Below, piece by piece: positions 1 to 13,100 of a DNA stretch of 64,000 nt; position 1 is the stretch's first letter, and each line of letters starts with the position of its first letter. Source of the stretch: Oxyruncus cristatus (Eukaryota; Chordata; Aves; Passeriformes; Cotingidae); NCBI GenBank assembly GCA_013399855.1, contig VXAY01001258.1, positions 63,994-127,993 on the forward strand. Reading direction: 5' to 3'. The notes under the pieces are model-generated. The model worked only from the letters and a program-made list of their open reading frames with translations, was not told the DNA's origin and ran no database searches. Made by a program: the position numbers and the translations under genes.

Positions 1-2150
1 AATATCAATAATTCAAATACTTAAGTCAGCAAAAATGGTTGTGTTCATGCACATCCGATACTCAAGAAGTCAATGGCACATTCAGGATTAGAACCTGAGT
101 CTGTTTCTCAGAACATCTGCTTTTGAAATTCTCTTTGTGCTACATGGATCAGTTCCCATCACTCCGGCTGCCTCAATAGGATGTGCGGAGAAAGACTTTA
201 ATTCCACTGAAAGGCCCAGGTACATTACAAATCATTAGCACCCTCCACTGCCTGTATATGCAATTCATATACCTATTTGTCTTCTGCACAACTGTATTCC
301 AATCTTAATTTCATTAGTAAATTGTACTGTATTTGGATTATTATTAAAGGAAAATGAATACAATTATATATGGCAAAGATGAAAATCTTGCCAAAGAAGA
401 AGTATAATTCCCTTGTTGAGGGTATTGTACTCACTGTCTCTCCAAGTGTATTATGAATCAACACGTGCTCAATTGAAGTTCTTCACCTGTATCTCAGGTA
501 AAACAATGTCCCCTTTTTGCTATCTTCAAGCTGCAGGCTTTAGGTAGTCTGAAAACAGATTATGGCTCCAGTGGCTTTATATGATTTATTGATATTAGCT
601 GTATCTTGCTCATCCACCCTATGGAAAGAGAGAAGCTTCCCTATATCAAAGTCATATTTATCTGGAGAGTTGATTTTTCATTGTTTAAAAACCTGGCCTA
701 AGTTTGAAATATGACAATAGTTAAAAGAAATTCAGTCTGAGTAGAGATTTGTTCATGTGTACTAACGATTGTTCCTTAAACTTGAGCTCACTATGATTTT
801 ATAGCAAGGGCAAGCATAGAAACCTGAAACCATTTCAAATTAACCTGGTTTTGTCTGGACTTGTTCTTTCACTTGTGAAGGAAAAAAATACGGGGCATAG
901 TAAAAAAAATAAACCTTGGTTAAGTCATTTGAGGCTACCTGGGAGCTGGGCTGCAAACAGTAACAAGAGTGGCCAGGATGTGATGGGAGAAATCCCACAC
1001 TGGATAAAAACAGGAGCCATTCTCTTGGTGGATGCCCCACAGCATTGTGGCTACAGAAACTGTTGACACCAAATAATGTGAAAAAGAATTAAGCAAATAC
1101 ACAAAAAAAAGAGAAAGAGTAGTCTATAATAAGCATTTGATTTGGGTTCAGATGAGATGGGACAGCAATTAGAGGTAGCTGTGAGGCACAGAGTACTGCA
1201 GAGGGGGGTGCAGCCAACAGGAGTGGCTGGCTGGATGTAGGAGAAAGGCAACACAAGGAAAGTCATCCCAGAAGACATCTATGTACAGGTGTGTTCAGAG
1301 ACTGCTGGTTCTGCCAGAATTCAAAGCTAGTACAGAGGTTTTGGTTCCAGCAGCAAAGATGAACAAGTGATAGCTCTTCACACAGCTGGAATGTGTCACA
1401 GGGCAAGAAAGAAGAAAGGTAGAAGAAAGATCCAAAATGACAATCATCCGGAATCACCCAGGGGGCTGGGAGGCTGGAAATCCTCCAGAGATGATGGATA
1501 ATTCCCACTGCCTGAGATTTCTGGAGTGGAATGAGAAACTGCTTTTCTGCTGAGAGATACTAGGCATTAGAAAAGCAGCTAAGCAGAATCAGAAGAGAGG
1601 GAGGAGAAAAGGCTTCCCAGGTAAGCACAATACCCTGAGATGAACCATGAATGGTTTGCCATATGTTCTTGCAATCACTCCACCATTCAGCATTCCCATT
1701 TCCCCCCCCATCTACTCTGCGATTTCAAGACAAAACAAAGCTAAGATAATGTTGTGAGCATACCCAGCCTGCTTACAGAACAAAGGTTTTCTCATCCTCT
1801 TTGTACGTGGCTGAACTCAATGAGCTGCATTTCCACTGCCCAGTTTGTACAGTCTGGGGTCAACCTGAATGTTTTTAAGTAAGAGTTACTCATTTAGCAG
1901 GAACAGGGTGGCTGGCTGAACTGGCTGAACCATTCAGGCAAATTCCCTGCACTATCAAAGCTTTTGCTTCTTATATGCTTATGCAGCTTATCTGTTACTC
2001 TTTGAAATGCACACCTAGAATCCTTCACTGCATTCTCACCTCTGGCTGGATTAAAAAATTATGACATCAGAGGCAAAATACCAGGATCATCGAGCCCTGG
2101 AAGTTATCTCTCTCTGTTTCCACTACTGTTAAGCTCCAGATTTCTGATCT
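1..2150. other. Unique non-coding DNA, no gene recognised
   Basis: No repeat family or coding exon is recognised here. Open frames are at most 81 codons and look random. There is an eight-base C run at 1702-1709. A consensus splice donor (CAG followed by gtaagc) lies at 1620/1621, but the purine-rich sequence before it has no strong acceptor and is open in only one frame, so I do not call an exon. Confidence 0.6.
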
Positions 2151-2212
2151 TAGAGACCTGAAGGAGAATAAATGCATGTTTTGTATTTGATTTATTTCTA
2201 TGTTATTAAATC

Positions 2213-2378
2213 TTGCTTGTGCTTCACCGAGGTACAAGCAACACTGAACATATTTCATGCCACAATGGATCATGTCATCAAGTCATTATTCCCATTGGAA
2301 ACACTGCAGAGTTGCTTGCAGGCTTGGGAGCATATGATATTCCTGACTCCAGATCCTGTGATGGGAATGAAATTCATA
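2213..2378 (+). other. Exon-like open segment ending at a consensus donor
   Basis: Two overlapping plus-strand frames are open here (2172-2390 and 2213-2413). The segment ends at a gtaagt donor at 2379. One frame contains the plausible stretch NTAELLAGLGAYDIPDSRS. Possible acceptors are the weak 'gcttcaccgag' near 2231 and 'cactgcag' near 2307. I recognise no protein family. Two open frames on one strand argue that the openness is compositional. It may be chance, a non-coding RNA exon or a decayed gene piece. Confidence 0.12.
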
Positions 2379-2400
2379 GTAAGTCGGTAATTACATCTGG

Positions 2401-4840
2401 TCCTATACTGTGAAGATACAGGTGCTCAGAGACAAGCATGTCAATAGCCTGTGTTTATATTTTTGCAAGATAGGAGAATTTCAATTTTATTCAGCTATTT
2501 CCCAGTGACTGTTGGCAACTATGTATCGGCAGAACTTTTTTCACTTTTTATTTTAAAGATAAATTGCTTGGCACACTATCAAGGATACTTAGAATTTAAG
2601 AATAGAATCTATTAGGCTGTCACTCTTCCAGAGACACAGACCTTGAAGAGTCTGAAGAAGTAGTCTTTATGTGACAGCATAATAAGGATGTCAGGCCCCC
2701 TCCCTCCTCCCTCAATCTTCTTGAATGACATTTTCCCCAGCAGGGAAAATTAATACACTCTGAAAGTTATAATGTGCCGGAAAACATACATGAGCCATCA
2801 GCATGATTTTCTAAAATGAAGAAGTGTGGAAACCACATTCTTAATCAACTTTCATAAACCAGCTCTCTTCCTTTTGCTTAAAAAGCCAAAATAAAATATA
2901 TAAAAAAAAAAGTGCTTCATAATGCTTTCACTGTGTAGCATTAGGTTTGCTAGTGAAGTGTGGAGTATTTTCCTTCTTATGTTATTAAATTTCCAAGACA
3001 CACTCCTTAGGGCTTGTCTTAAGTCTGTCATCTGTGCTGCAAGTGAAGGCTCTTAACACTTGGACAGTTCCAGCCTCCCCTTGGATCCCACCAGCAGATC
3101 AATCACAATGGCAGCCCCTCTCCTCCCTGCCAGAAGTGGTTGTGTTTCACCACCCTGAGCAGGCTTTTGTCACCGCCTGAGAGCGTCGGCATCGCCGAGC
3201 AAGGGAGGGACACACACGGGGTCCCTCCTCAGCGCCGCAGGAAACACCGGCGTTTGATCACAGCAAAGGGGGCTGGGGCCTCACAAACGATGGGAAACAC
3301 AGGATTTAACTAAAGCAAAATAATAAGAGGGGGAAAGAAAAGACAACAAATAGAGAGAAAATGGAGATGAAGGTAAGAGGGAAACGGCTAAGGATTAAGG
3401 AATATGAATCAAGAAAATATGTCAACAGGAAAAGCAAACATGCTAGAAAAATAAATGGAGGTAAGAGGAAACAATGTGAAACAAACCCAGCAGATTCAAC
3501 TGTAAAATAAAAATCAATCTCTCGTTATTGATGTTCTCCTCCCTGCCAGTACCTTTTATACCTTTTTCTAGGTGTGTGCAGAGAGCTCTGTTTAAAGTAT
3601 TGCCCATCAGCAGGAAAGAAGACAAACAGGAGTTCAGGGATAAAAGTATACCACTTTCTGACTTGTTGCAGGTAGGAAGCTTTACTTTCTGGTACTTCTG
3701 AGGACCTCAGGAGAAGTTCAAGGTACAGACCAAGCTGAAAACGGGTGTCCTTGACAATGATTCATGTCAATAAATAGGGAACATATTCAAAGCCCTTAGA
3801 TGTTTGTGTCACTGACCTCCTGTGGTCAGGGAAATATTAAGGCTCTACATAGCAAACTAGTTCCCCTATTACCATCAGGCACATGATGGAGAATCAGAAA
3901 TGAGTTTAAAAATCCATAAACAATACTAAAGCCAGATTATAGCTGGGACACACCATGAAAGAGCTGAACTCAAGTTGTGAGTCTTGCAAGTTAAAGGGGA
4001 AGGTGTAGAATGGTGTTAAATAACTCAAATCTGAGCTTACAATGTCCTAGAGCCAACACAAGACAACAGCAGCATCTTTAAAATCCCACTGACTGAACAG
4101 AGAGGGGAAGCTTATCCGTATTTCAGAAGAACTGGCCAGTCCCAAGGAAAACAAACGCTGGCTTTGCATCCTGTTTGCAGCTGAGGAGGCAACTGGTGGT
4201 TGGCAGTAGTTTACAGCTCTGCCAGTCTCTTGATTAGCTCCCTCAGACATAAAACAAACAGAGATGACAGATGATGATGTCCCTATCACTGAGCAGTAGT
4301 TTTTGCTACACAAATCATGTTATTTTCTGTTTAGAGGAGGCAGCGTGGTTATATCATTAAAGGAATTGCTGACAGCTTCTGCTATTAATGGTCCCAAATG
4401 TGCCTCCTGCCATCTGTGATGGGCAAACGATAGTAGCAGGCAATGATTAGCTTCCTGAACTACCACTTAATGAAAAGGCAGATTTTTTTTGAAGCACAGA
4501 TCTGTTTCTTGGTGGCCTTTGAGAAAGCTCTTGATATGACTCATCTGCTTTGTAAAATGTGGTAATTTCACAGGGAAGAGCCACTCATCTGAGAAGTAAA
4601 GACATAGTTTGCACTTATGAATGTTTTCTCATTGTAACCAAAGTTGGTGGGCATTGACTTTGCTGTAAGGACAGCAAAGCAGACCTAGGGGGTTGGTGAC
4701 CTTCAGAACCCAGCTCTGAGGTGATGCTGTGTCAGTCTGCGATGGGATCCAGTCCCTGTTCATTTTGCTGTAACTGCAGTTATGGGGGGCACTGCTGGGG
4801 TTGAAAGCTTTCATTAATTTTCTGTTCTTTTGCAATTTTA
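2401..4840. other. Unique non-coding DNA, no gene recognised
   Basis: Apart from the CpG-enriched patch listed separately, nothing identifiable is seen. The 3290-3460 part is purine-rich on the plus strand. The minus-strand frame at 4047-4313 (88 codons) has no recognisable motif. Confidence 0.55.
3174..3252. other. Small CpG-enriched patch
   Basis: I count ten CpG dinucleotides in about 79 bases, including gcgtcggc, atcgccgag and agcgccgcag, in a region otherwise nearly devoid of CpG. It is far too short for a CpG-island promoter and has no TATA-like or initiator context that I can support. It could be a small unmethylated regulatory element, a remnant of a GC-rich insertion, or chance. Confidence 0.4.
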
Positions 4841-4864
4841 GTGTGCTCTTTTTTTTTTTCCTAG

Positions 4865-4990
4865 AAGGATATGTTAGTCAACCAAGCTGGGGCTAAGATG
4901 ACAGGCCAAGATTTCTTGGCGTCAGCTGTTCAAAAATTTCAAAGAATCATCTTGCATCAAGATCCAAAATGGCTTGTTTTGGGTTTTTAA
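4865..4990 (+). other. Candidate 3'-terminal coding exon (41 codons)
   Basis: A long pyrimidine tract ending in cctag (about 4849-4864) is followed by 41 open codons closing with TAA at 4988-4990. The frame starts KDMLVNQAGAK and ends PKWLVLGF. I do not recognise the family. A 41-codon open run is not statistically unusual by itself; the interest lies in the very strong acceptor directly in front of it. No AATAAA follows closely; the nearest I see is about 5445. It may be a pseudo-exon, which is common in vertebrate introns. Confidence 0.15.
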
Positions 4991-6223
4991 ACATATATCA
5001 GCAGAACCCAATTGACTTAGTGCTTTATGATTGCTCTGAGCTTTTCTGCAAGCACAATGGGAGGGAAAAGCAGGCACAGGAGTGAATTTCACAGAATGGT
5101 CAAGCACTAGAGAAGGTAGCTTTGCCAGCAGGCAAGTCAGATCTTCAGTTTTTCCAACACAACAAACATATATTTTCTTTTCATTCTAAACTGAAATGAT
5201 AATCTATTTCTGAATAGAAAGAAATTCTCAATCCTCTAATATACAGTCCACTAAATACACAACATGCATAAAGCTTTATAATGGTCATAATGATGTTCTA
5301 ATCATGCCAAGAATTGTGTCTTTATAGAAAACTTCAGGTGCAGCATTGCAAGCTGATGATTGGATTTGCATCTGCTTTGGCTGTTCTCAGAACAAGCATT
5401 AAATGAACTTGCTCTGGAAGAGAAATAGACGAATGTCAAAATTAAATAAAGAGAAAGGGATTGTCTGAACATGAAGATGAAGAAAGTTGGCCATTTTTTC
5501 CCCTTCTCAAGCAAACAATGAAAATAGAAATATTCTACTCTGTTTATGATAGAAGGATAAAAACATCACTTTAGGGTCAAGTACAGGACACAAAAATGAA
5601 CTGCTGATGTTGCAGGAAATCCTGCCATAAGTTGCAGCAGCCAGCACTCAAAAGATGGACCTTTTCTTGAATTCCATTATGCTATTCATTTTTCAAAGAA
5701 AAATCAGGGTGGTAACACTTGCTATGAATAACCCCCTCTAAGCTGTAAATAGTTTCTGTACCAAGATACACTCTGACCCTGGAAAGCACAGCAAACAAGG
5801 TGGGTGCGGGGGAGAAAAGGCAGCACAGCTCTAAATGTTGCCTGAAATAAGCTCAGTCTACGGCTCTACCACAGCATTTGCATACCATGTTATTTTAATC
5901 ATGTAATTAATTAATCTCAGTAATTGCTGAGAAACAAAAGCAACTCATGGCAGGATAAGAACTGTAATAAAGAAATCAGTAAAACCATCAGGGGATGTCT
6001 ATTAGGACCAGATTTAAGAGGGTCATTCTTTTAATTTTAATATTGCCAGCATAAAACATAATTTAATGCAACATAGCCCAGCTTTTATTTAGGCAATTAC
6101 CTACTGGATTAATATAATAGTAAAAAAAAGTCAATATTTGTATTTAATATTTTTAGAGGCATAGTAATTTACCAGTGCCCATCTTGGAGGGGAGGTGGAT
6201 CTTTGATTTCAGGATCTAGATAC
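4991..6223. other. A+T-rich unique DNA with homeodomain-type motifs
   Basis: No gene is seen. The part from about 5870 to 6130 is rich in TAATTA-type cores, such as the taattaattaat run near 5906, and has an ATTTGCAT octamer-type site near 5877. This resembles developmental non-coding elements, but conservation cannot be judged from one sequence. Confidence 0.4.
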
Positions 6224-6333
6224 AGAATCATAGAAAGGTTTGGGTTGGAAGGACCTCAAAGACTGTCTGGTTCCACCCCCTGCCATAGGCAGGGACACCT
6301 TCCACTAGACCAGGTTGTTCAGAGCCCCACCTA
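6224..6333 (-). mobile_element. CR1 LINE 3'-end fragment
   Basis: Read on the minus strand this is the avian CR1 tail. The plus strand begins with 'agaatcatagaa' and 'ttgggttggaaggacctc', then carries the 'ttccactagaccaggttg' module. Similarity fades after about 6333, so this is a 5'-truncated and mutated copy with no coding part. CR1 elements move by target-primed reverse transcription and are usually severely 5'-truncated, as here. Confidence 0.88.
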
Positions 6334-6810
6334 AGACGTCTCACATTCTACCAGAAGGATCCCTGAGCTTGGAACCTCGTCTCAGGGACCTGCTGATGAA
6401 GAGATGCCACCCCATCCCATGTCCATGGGCAGAGACAGTCATTTCATCCATCGGCACACTTCTGATTGCCACCAGTGTCGCACCAGAGTAACACCAGAGT
6501 AATCATGGAGGAGAACCAAGCCCTGATCCCTCTCTCTCATGTGTGTCTCAGCTCTCATCTGGAGAATCAGATGAGGGTTTCCCCCTGAGGAAAGCAGGCT
6601 GAAGTGCTGCTGCATACCTAGTGCTTTGCCATTAGAGCCGCCTTCCATCGCAGAAGTAGCAGCGGAGATAAGGAAAGGGAGGATCAAGCTAGTGAATATT
6701 CTCATTCATTTACATTAAGTAACTTTGTATCTGAGCAGAAAGCCAGCTGCAGAATACCGGGGAAAAATCACTGCAAGGCAGATTTGCTCACAGTTCTCAT
6801 CTCATGGTCC

Positions 6811-6824
6811 TTTTGCATGCAAAA
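6811..6824. repeat. Perfect 14-bp palindrome with overlapping octamer-like halves
   Basis: The sequence ttttgcatgcaaaa is self-complementary. Each half resembles part of the POU-factor octamer (ATGCAAAT). It may be chance; perfect 14-bp palindromes are expected a few times in a window this size. Confidence 0.5.
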
Positions 6825-7061
6825 TTCCCATTAACTTGTACATTTGAAACAGACAGGATTCTACACAAATTTGCCCAGCATCTTCAATGTATATTCATTG
6901 AGACACCAGAATAAAACCCAGCCAGTCACTGGGTTACTTCTCTGTAACTCACTACAAAAAGTGAAATCCAAATTCTCTTTTAAAGACTATATTTGAAATT
7001 TTGTGTCCACACCGGGACATATTTTCCAGCCAATATTGAACTACTACTACTTGCAGGTAGA

Positions 7062-7126
7062 TAGGGGTTGGAAGCAGATGATCTCTAAGGTCCCTTCCAA
7101 TCCAAAGCATTCTGTGACTCTATGAT
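7062..7126 (+). mobile_element. Short CR1 3'-tail fragment
   Basis: About 65 bases match the very end of CR1: 'ggttggaagcagatgatc', then 'aaggtcccttccaa' and the terminal 'attctgtgactctatgat' repeat. It is opposite in orientation to the CR1 piece at 6224-6333. Nothing 5' of the tail is retained. Confidence 0.82.
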
Positions 7127-10100
7127 GCAGCCAACCATTCCAATATTAATGGGAAGCATGGCTGTTGTCCAAAGCTGGGTTTGTGACAGCCACAGATTGG
7201 GGAGGTAGTGGAAGAGCTTCGTTACCAATGGATTTATGCTCTGTAGTGTCCTGACAGCAGCTGCTGCAGAGATCTACAGCACCGGGGATGGAGAAGAGGG
7301 CCTTTCTGCTGGGGCATCACAGAGACCTCCTAGGTACTCAAAAGCATCTGCAGGAAGCTGGAAGAGAGAGGATTGTTTCTTCTTCAAATGGGCATCAACT
7401 CCATGTGGAGACAGAGAGAAAAACATGGGCTGGGAAGAGCTGGACAGGGTAAATAATTAAGATAGTACAGTGCTGAGAAAATGAAGCGTTAGAGAAAGCA
7501 GCACCAATCTGTGTGCTCACTGAAATGAGAAATGTGACATTTAAATAACCCAGTAAGTCTGCAGGAGCAGTCATGGTAGGCGTGTTGTTACAGTTTTTAA
7601 GGGATTTCAACCCCCCTGCTTCAGGCCATAAGGCAGTTGCTACCTGCTCCAGGCTGGCCAGAGCCACGCTCCCCCTGCCCACATGGCACTGTGGAATTGT
7701 CCATTATAGGGGCTTTAAGCGATTTTCTGAAGCATCTGGTCTTGGCTCCTGTCAAAGGCAAGGCACCTCTGCAACTCCAGATGAACCATTGCTCTGATGT
7801 GCTATGACAATTTCTCTGTGCCTACAAATGTCTAGATTAAGCTCAATTTTCATTTCAGCTAAATGGTTTGCTTTACAAAACAGCCCCTAGAAATGCTCAG
7901 CAGAAAAAAGAGAGGACAGTAACCTGCTCAGAATATTTTGCCACTGTGGTAATTAAAATACAGTATCAGGGGCTTATACCAGGCAGTTCAATAGGTATTC
8001 CCAGTCAATTGACAACCCATGACACCAGATGCAGGAGATTAGTTCAATGCCTGTTTAGTGCACTGTGACAAACCCTCTAAAAGGTGAACCTGCATTGCAA
8101 CAGTCCCTGATAGTAAAAAAAACATTAGGTAGAAAGCCTGGACAAATGGCAATTTAACAAGGATGACAGTACCAAAAGAGTTCCTTGCAAGAACAGTGAA
8201 AAGTTACCCGTGGGGTTTAAGCTAAAAAGGGCACTCAAAGATTTCTGAAAAAGTGAAAACTCTTTTGATTTTAAATCCTTGTAAAGCAAAGTCAAGTTGG
8301 ACCTGTCACCATAATTTGATTGGAAGTTTCATTTCAAACCCCTCACAGCCTCTGTTTTTAAAGGTTAAACAAGCAGTAGAAACACAATCTGATTAACCCT
8401 TTTCTTCCCCTTTCCCAAACCCCAAACCAACTGAAAAAGTTAAACTAGCTGGAGGCCAAATTTAACTTGATAGCTGACAGTTAGTGGAAACATTGATAGG
8501 GGAGGAGGAAGACAAACTAAGCAGGAACGCTACCAAACTTGAAATTGATGTCTCAGAAGATCTAATTCATCTTGAACTCCTGGCCTCAGTAACTTCATAA
8601 AAGAGAGAGGGAGAAGGAAAGTTCTCATTGGAGAACACTTTAGCATACATGAACATAAGGAAAATGTCTTCTTCCTCTTTGCTGGTCTGATCCATCAGAA
8701 TGAACAATTCCCAATCCAAATCAATCTCCTCCTCCTACTTTATCAAAATACTTCGTTTTACAACATGCTGGCTAGGATCATTTAAAATCTCCTGAGTACT
8801 TTTTTCCTCTGCAAAACCTGGGAGATATATCTCTCTTCCCTCCAGAAGAGGGAGGACTTATGCTAATTAAATTGATTTCTCTTTAGGAAGGAGGAATGTT
8901 CTTCTGTACTGGTGTTTTCATTACACTATTACAAGCTCTCCTCTTCTTCACAAAGCAAACACCACAAATGATCTTTTCTATGTAGGTGTGAATTTACAGA
9001 CAGCAGGGATAAAGATCCACGGGTTCAGAAAAGCACACAGGACATATATAGAGAGAGGAAGAAATATTTCGCTATAACATAAGTAAAGGTATAAAGATTT
9101 TCAGTATGTTAATATTTTTATCAGCTCCCAGTGAAGGAATGGCTTCCAAAAAGCTACCCATGTGTGAAAAGTTAAGCATGTGCCTCACTGTACCGAGACA
9201 GACTTATTATTTCTCTGGTTCTTTTATTAATTACTTCCCTGACAGGCTGTCACTCTCTCTGTCTCTTTTATCAATGCAGCCACTCACTGGCATACAACCT
9301 ATCTCTTGATTTATGGCACCTCTAAATTTGCATCACATGAAGCTGAGTGACAAAGTTCTGGAGATCTGATGACTTCACATCTATCATCGACTTAGCCATT
9401 TTCCTCTTCTGCAGAGAAAAGGCCATACAATAAGGGGAATCTCACAAAATTACTGCTTTTCAACCCTGAGAAAGGAATGAAGCTTTTCTCCGAGAGCTGA
9501 GGTTCACTTTGGAACCAGTCCAAAGCAGATCTCCAGCCCAAGGAGATTCACAGTTTTGCCATCAATAAAGGAAGACGAATTGACTTGCTCTTGTGTGAAT
9601 CTTTCCCCCAGATGCTCTCCCTAATGAATGCATCAGGAATCACTGCACAAAATGGAATGACCTCTGCAGTATGCCTCAGTTTTGGACAAGAATGTGCTGG
9701 GTGGTTCTGCATGACCCAGTTTGCTGAAGTTAATTATCTAAAGCTCTGGGCACCTTCAGCATCCAAGTCTAACAACAGGATAAATAACCAGAACCCACAG
9801 CCACAACAGAAGAGCCAATATCATAGAAATACTTCTCAGAAGACTTCCATGCCCTTCATTCCAGCTGGGAACTGTAAGAAATATCTTGTTTGAGCTGGCT
9901 AATGCTGGAAAATCAAATCCTAAGGAATGGAAGTGTTGATACATGATGTCTTCATAAGGTGTCAGGTTCAAAACTAAACTTTTGAGCAGATTTGATTGGG
10001 GACAGGAAACAATGTGATACATGGGAGAGTTAAGCACTCCACTCTTCTTGCAGACATCCAGCAAGAGGCAAAAGACATAATTATCAACACCATCTTGGTA

Positions 10101-13100
10101 ATTCAAGAAATGAAACTCCAGGGAATCCCGATATTTTAAGGTCCACTAGGAATATGTTGGAAATCTCATGACATGAAGCCTTTAAGATCCTGTAATACAT
10201 AAATAATTAAGTCCCATGCTTGTCCTTGAGGAAACACAGCTACAACAATGAAGGTTTCTGTGTCTGGAGTAATTTGTAACTGTTTGTTGTAAAAGGTTTC
10301 CATATAGAAGAAACAGAGATTTGCTGGATTTTGTGACCAAGCTGACCAGAAAAGCAGTGGGGGTAAGAGAAGGGAGGACAATTTCCACAAACTGGCAAGG
10401 AAGGGAAGGGATGTCATAGTCACAACTGGAACTAAAGGAGCAATCATGTGTCCATAGGGGCAAGAGGGAAGTTTCAGCACATCAGGAACCTGGAGCCAAC
10501 TGCTCCATGAGCGTGGGGCCTTCCCACCCATCCAATGCATTCCTCTCATGTGAATCTCTGCTCAGAAATGTCCTTCTGCTGAAGTAACTTATCTGTCACT
10601 GAGGACATCCCTTCACTCTTACTGCTGGAAAAACATTTCCATTAGGAATGCAAAACCAACAGTCAAATGTCAAATAAGGGTTATTTACATCACAAGAAGT
10701 AATTCCACATAATTTTAAATTTTCTGTCTGTATTACATCTTATGTCCTGGAATCGAAACCATTAAATTAGGTTAGAATCCTGTCCATTGACTGCAGAACT
10801 ACTCATAATTTAATCTTCCTAATAACATTAAGAGTGCAGTAGGATCCTTGCATGATCTATTAGCATTTCAAGTGTGTTTTCATGCAGGGTGACTGATAAC
10901 AATATAAACAAATTCTATAAAGTACGAGTAGTTTCAGTGCATTATTTATTGAAGCCTGAAAATAGAACCACTGCCTCACCAAAGGTACCTTTAGGCTTTT
11001 TAGGAGACTTCTGCAGAATTTATTAGAGATGGAATTAAAAGTTTTCTGGAAAAGCATGACGGAGTTCTGTAGAAATGATCCAGAAAACCTGCAGTGGTGA
11101 GCAGAGAATGTTTTTGCTCTGTGTACTTGTAAAAACAGCAAAGTGAATAGAGCACTAAGGGGCAGATAGCTGGCACTGGCTCTGTGAAAGTAGGATTAGC
11201 CTGCCTGCTGTGGATCAGGTTTACACACTCCACAGAAAACTGAAGGTGTATCTGCCTTCCCTGGATTCATCCAGAGCTGAGCTGATCAATGAGAAGTGAA
11301 TGGAGCACTCGGAGAAGTGCTCACAGCCCAACAAAGCCTCACATTGAACAGATCCCACTGGCTCCTGCTCTGGTTTCAATTCCTTCCCCTTGTACGTGTT
11401 TATCCCCTCTACACATGCACTCTTCAAAAATATTACATAAGCAACTAGAAGCTCTTGGGAACACACTCTTCTGAAGGAGAAGGGTACAACTCTTCCAAAG
11501 TTAGTCTAAAGTGCATTTTTTTGGTGTGCTGTTTGTAAGGATCTTGCATAAGTAATTAAAACAGAACAACTGTTTCTGCCCTTTAAGGGGTTTCATGCCA
11601 GACTAACCCCACGGGTGAAGCCACAAGCATTTAAAAGGCTACTGTACGTTGGAATCACTATGCACAAGTAAACATTAAAAAATAGTAAAAAAATGAGACA
11701 GGAGTTAAAATCAGATATAGTAGAAGATTTTAAATCAGTTGGTTCCAAGAGTTATGACCCATCAAGAAAAAATAAGAGAAAAAGAACCATATAGTTAGAT
11801 TTGGGATGAGGACTAAAGCACAGATTTTACTTTTCATGAGGTGTCATTCATATTTAAAGTACACGAAAGACTGTGTCCATTTCTTACCACTTGCACCAGA
11901 AAACAAAATAACAAAATCCACTTCAAGGCAGAAATTACATATGTGCAAATGTATTTTCCCAGGAATTACTCCTAAAATGTTTGAAACAATAAATCTCTTT
12001 TTTCACCTATCTCTATCTCTGTTTAATGTCTGTTTCAGTTATCTTAGCAAGAGGGTTTTGGATTTTTTTTTAACCCAGGCTAAGAAAGAGTTGGGATTCA
12101 TGAATCTAAAAAGTGTTTTTGGCTTTGCTGACAGCCCTCAGGGCCCCACTGTGGGTGGCAGGAGATGAGCACGCAGTGAGGAGTGATATCCCCTCTTTTA
12201 TGACCTCCAGTTTTCTTGACAGACAAAACACCTCACCGAGTTGTAAGATAAAGGTCTGGGATGATTTTTGAGGCCACAAAGATTCTGAAAGTCATTTTTA
12301 TATTCTTTTTAATGGTAAAAAAAAGGGACACTAGCAATACTAGTGCTGTAAAATGACTTTGTGAAGAATTTCTCCTGATCTTCACACTCCAGCCTCTCTG
12401 TCACAGGCACAAGTCTAATGTTTTCATTCATCATCTCAGCAGAGATAAAAATGATCCATTTTTTGAGGAGCTTATTGTCTTTGGATTACTTCTTCTAAAC
12501 ACAGAACCTTATCTATTCAAGGTGCATGCCTGGCTCAACCATGACCTTGTCAATCTCATTAAGTCTTGAATGAATTTCCTCAAATTTTCTTATCAATCAA
12601 GGTAATTGCTTCTTGCAGGAAATCCAATCTTCTGTTAACCACATCATTACCTGGGGATCGAAATCCTCAAACTCTGTGTAAGCTGGAATCACTCAAATCA
12701 CCCAAGAGAATAGAGAAGCCTAAATTTATAAAAAACTCCACAGGTCATTTCCATTTCAGCAACTATTCCCCAGTTTGTCAAGTACCTTGAATTAAAAATA
12801 CTTTCACATCTTAGTTTTACATCAGGCTTTACGGTCATAACAGATGGCCCTATCCTTGCAAAGGCTGTATAAGATGAGAAGAACATGAAAAGAAGAAAGA
12901 CAAAAAAAAATCTCAGGAAGAAGAGGATTTTAAGCAGGAATCTGGAGAGTGAAGTAGATAAAACCCTAAAAATATAAGAAAATCCACACAGATGGGGGGA
13001 AAGGTCCTTTTAACTTAAATCCTCCCTACCTGGGAAGGAGTGTAAGAACAGAACCCCGTGATCTCAGAGGAGCATCCTGACCGTCGGCGGCATCCTGAGC

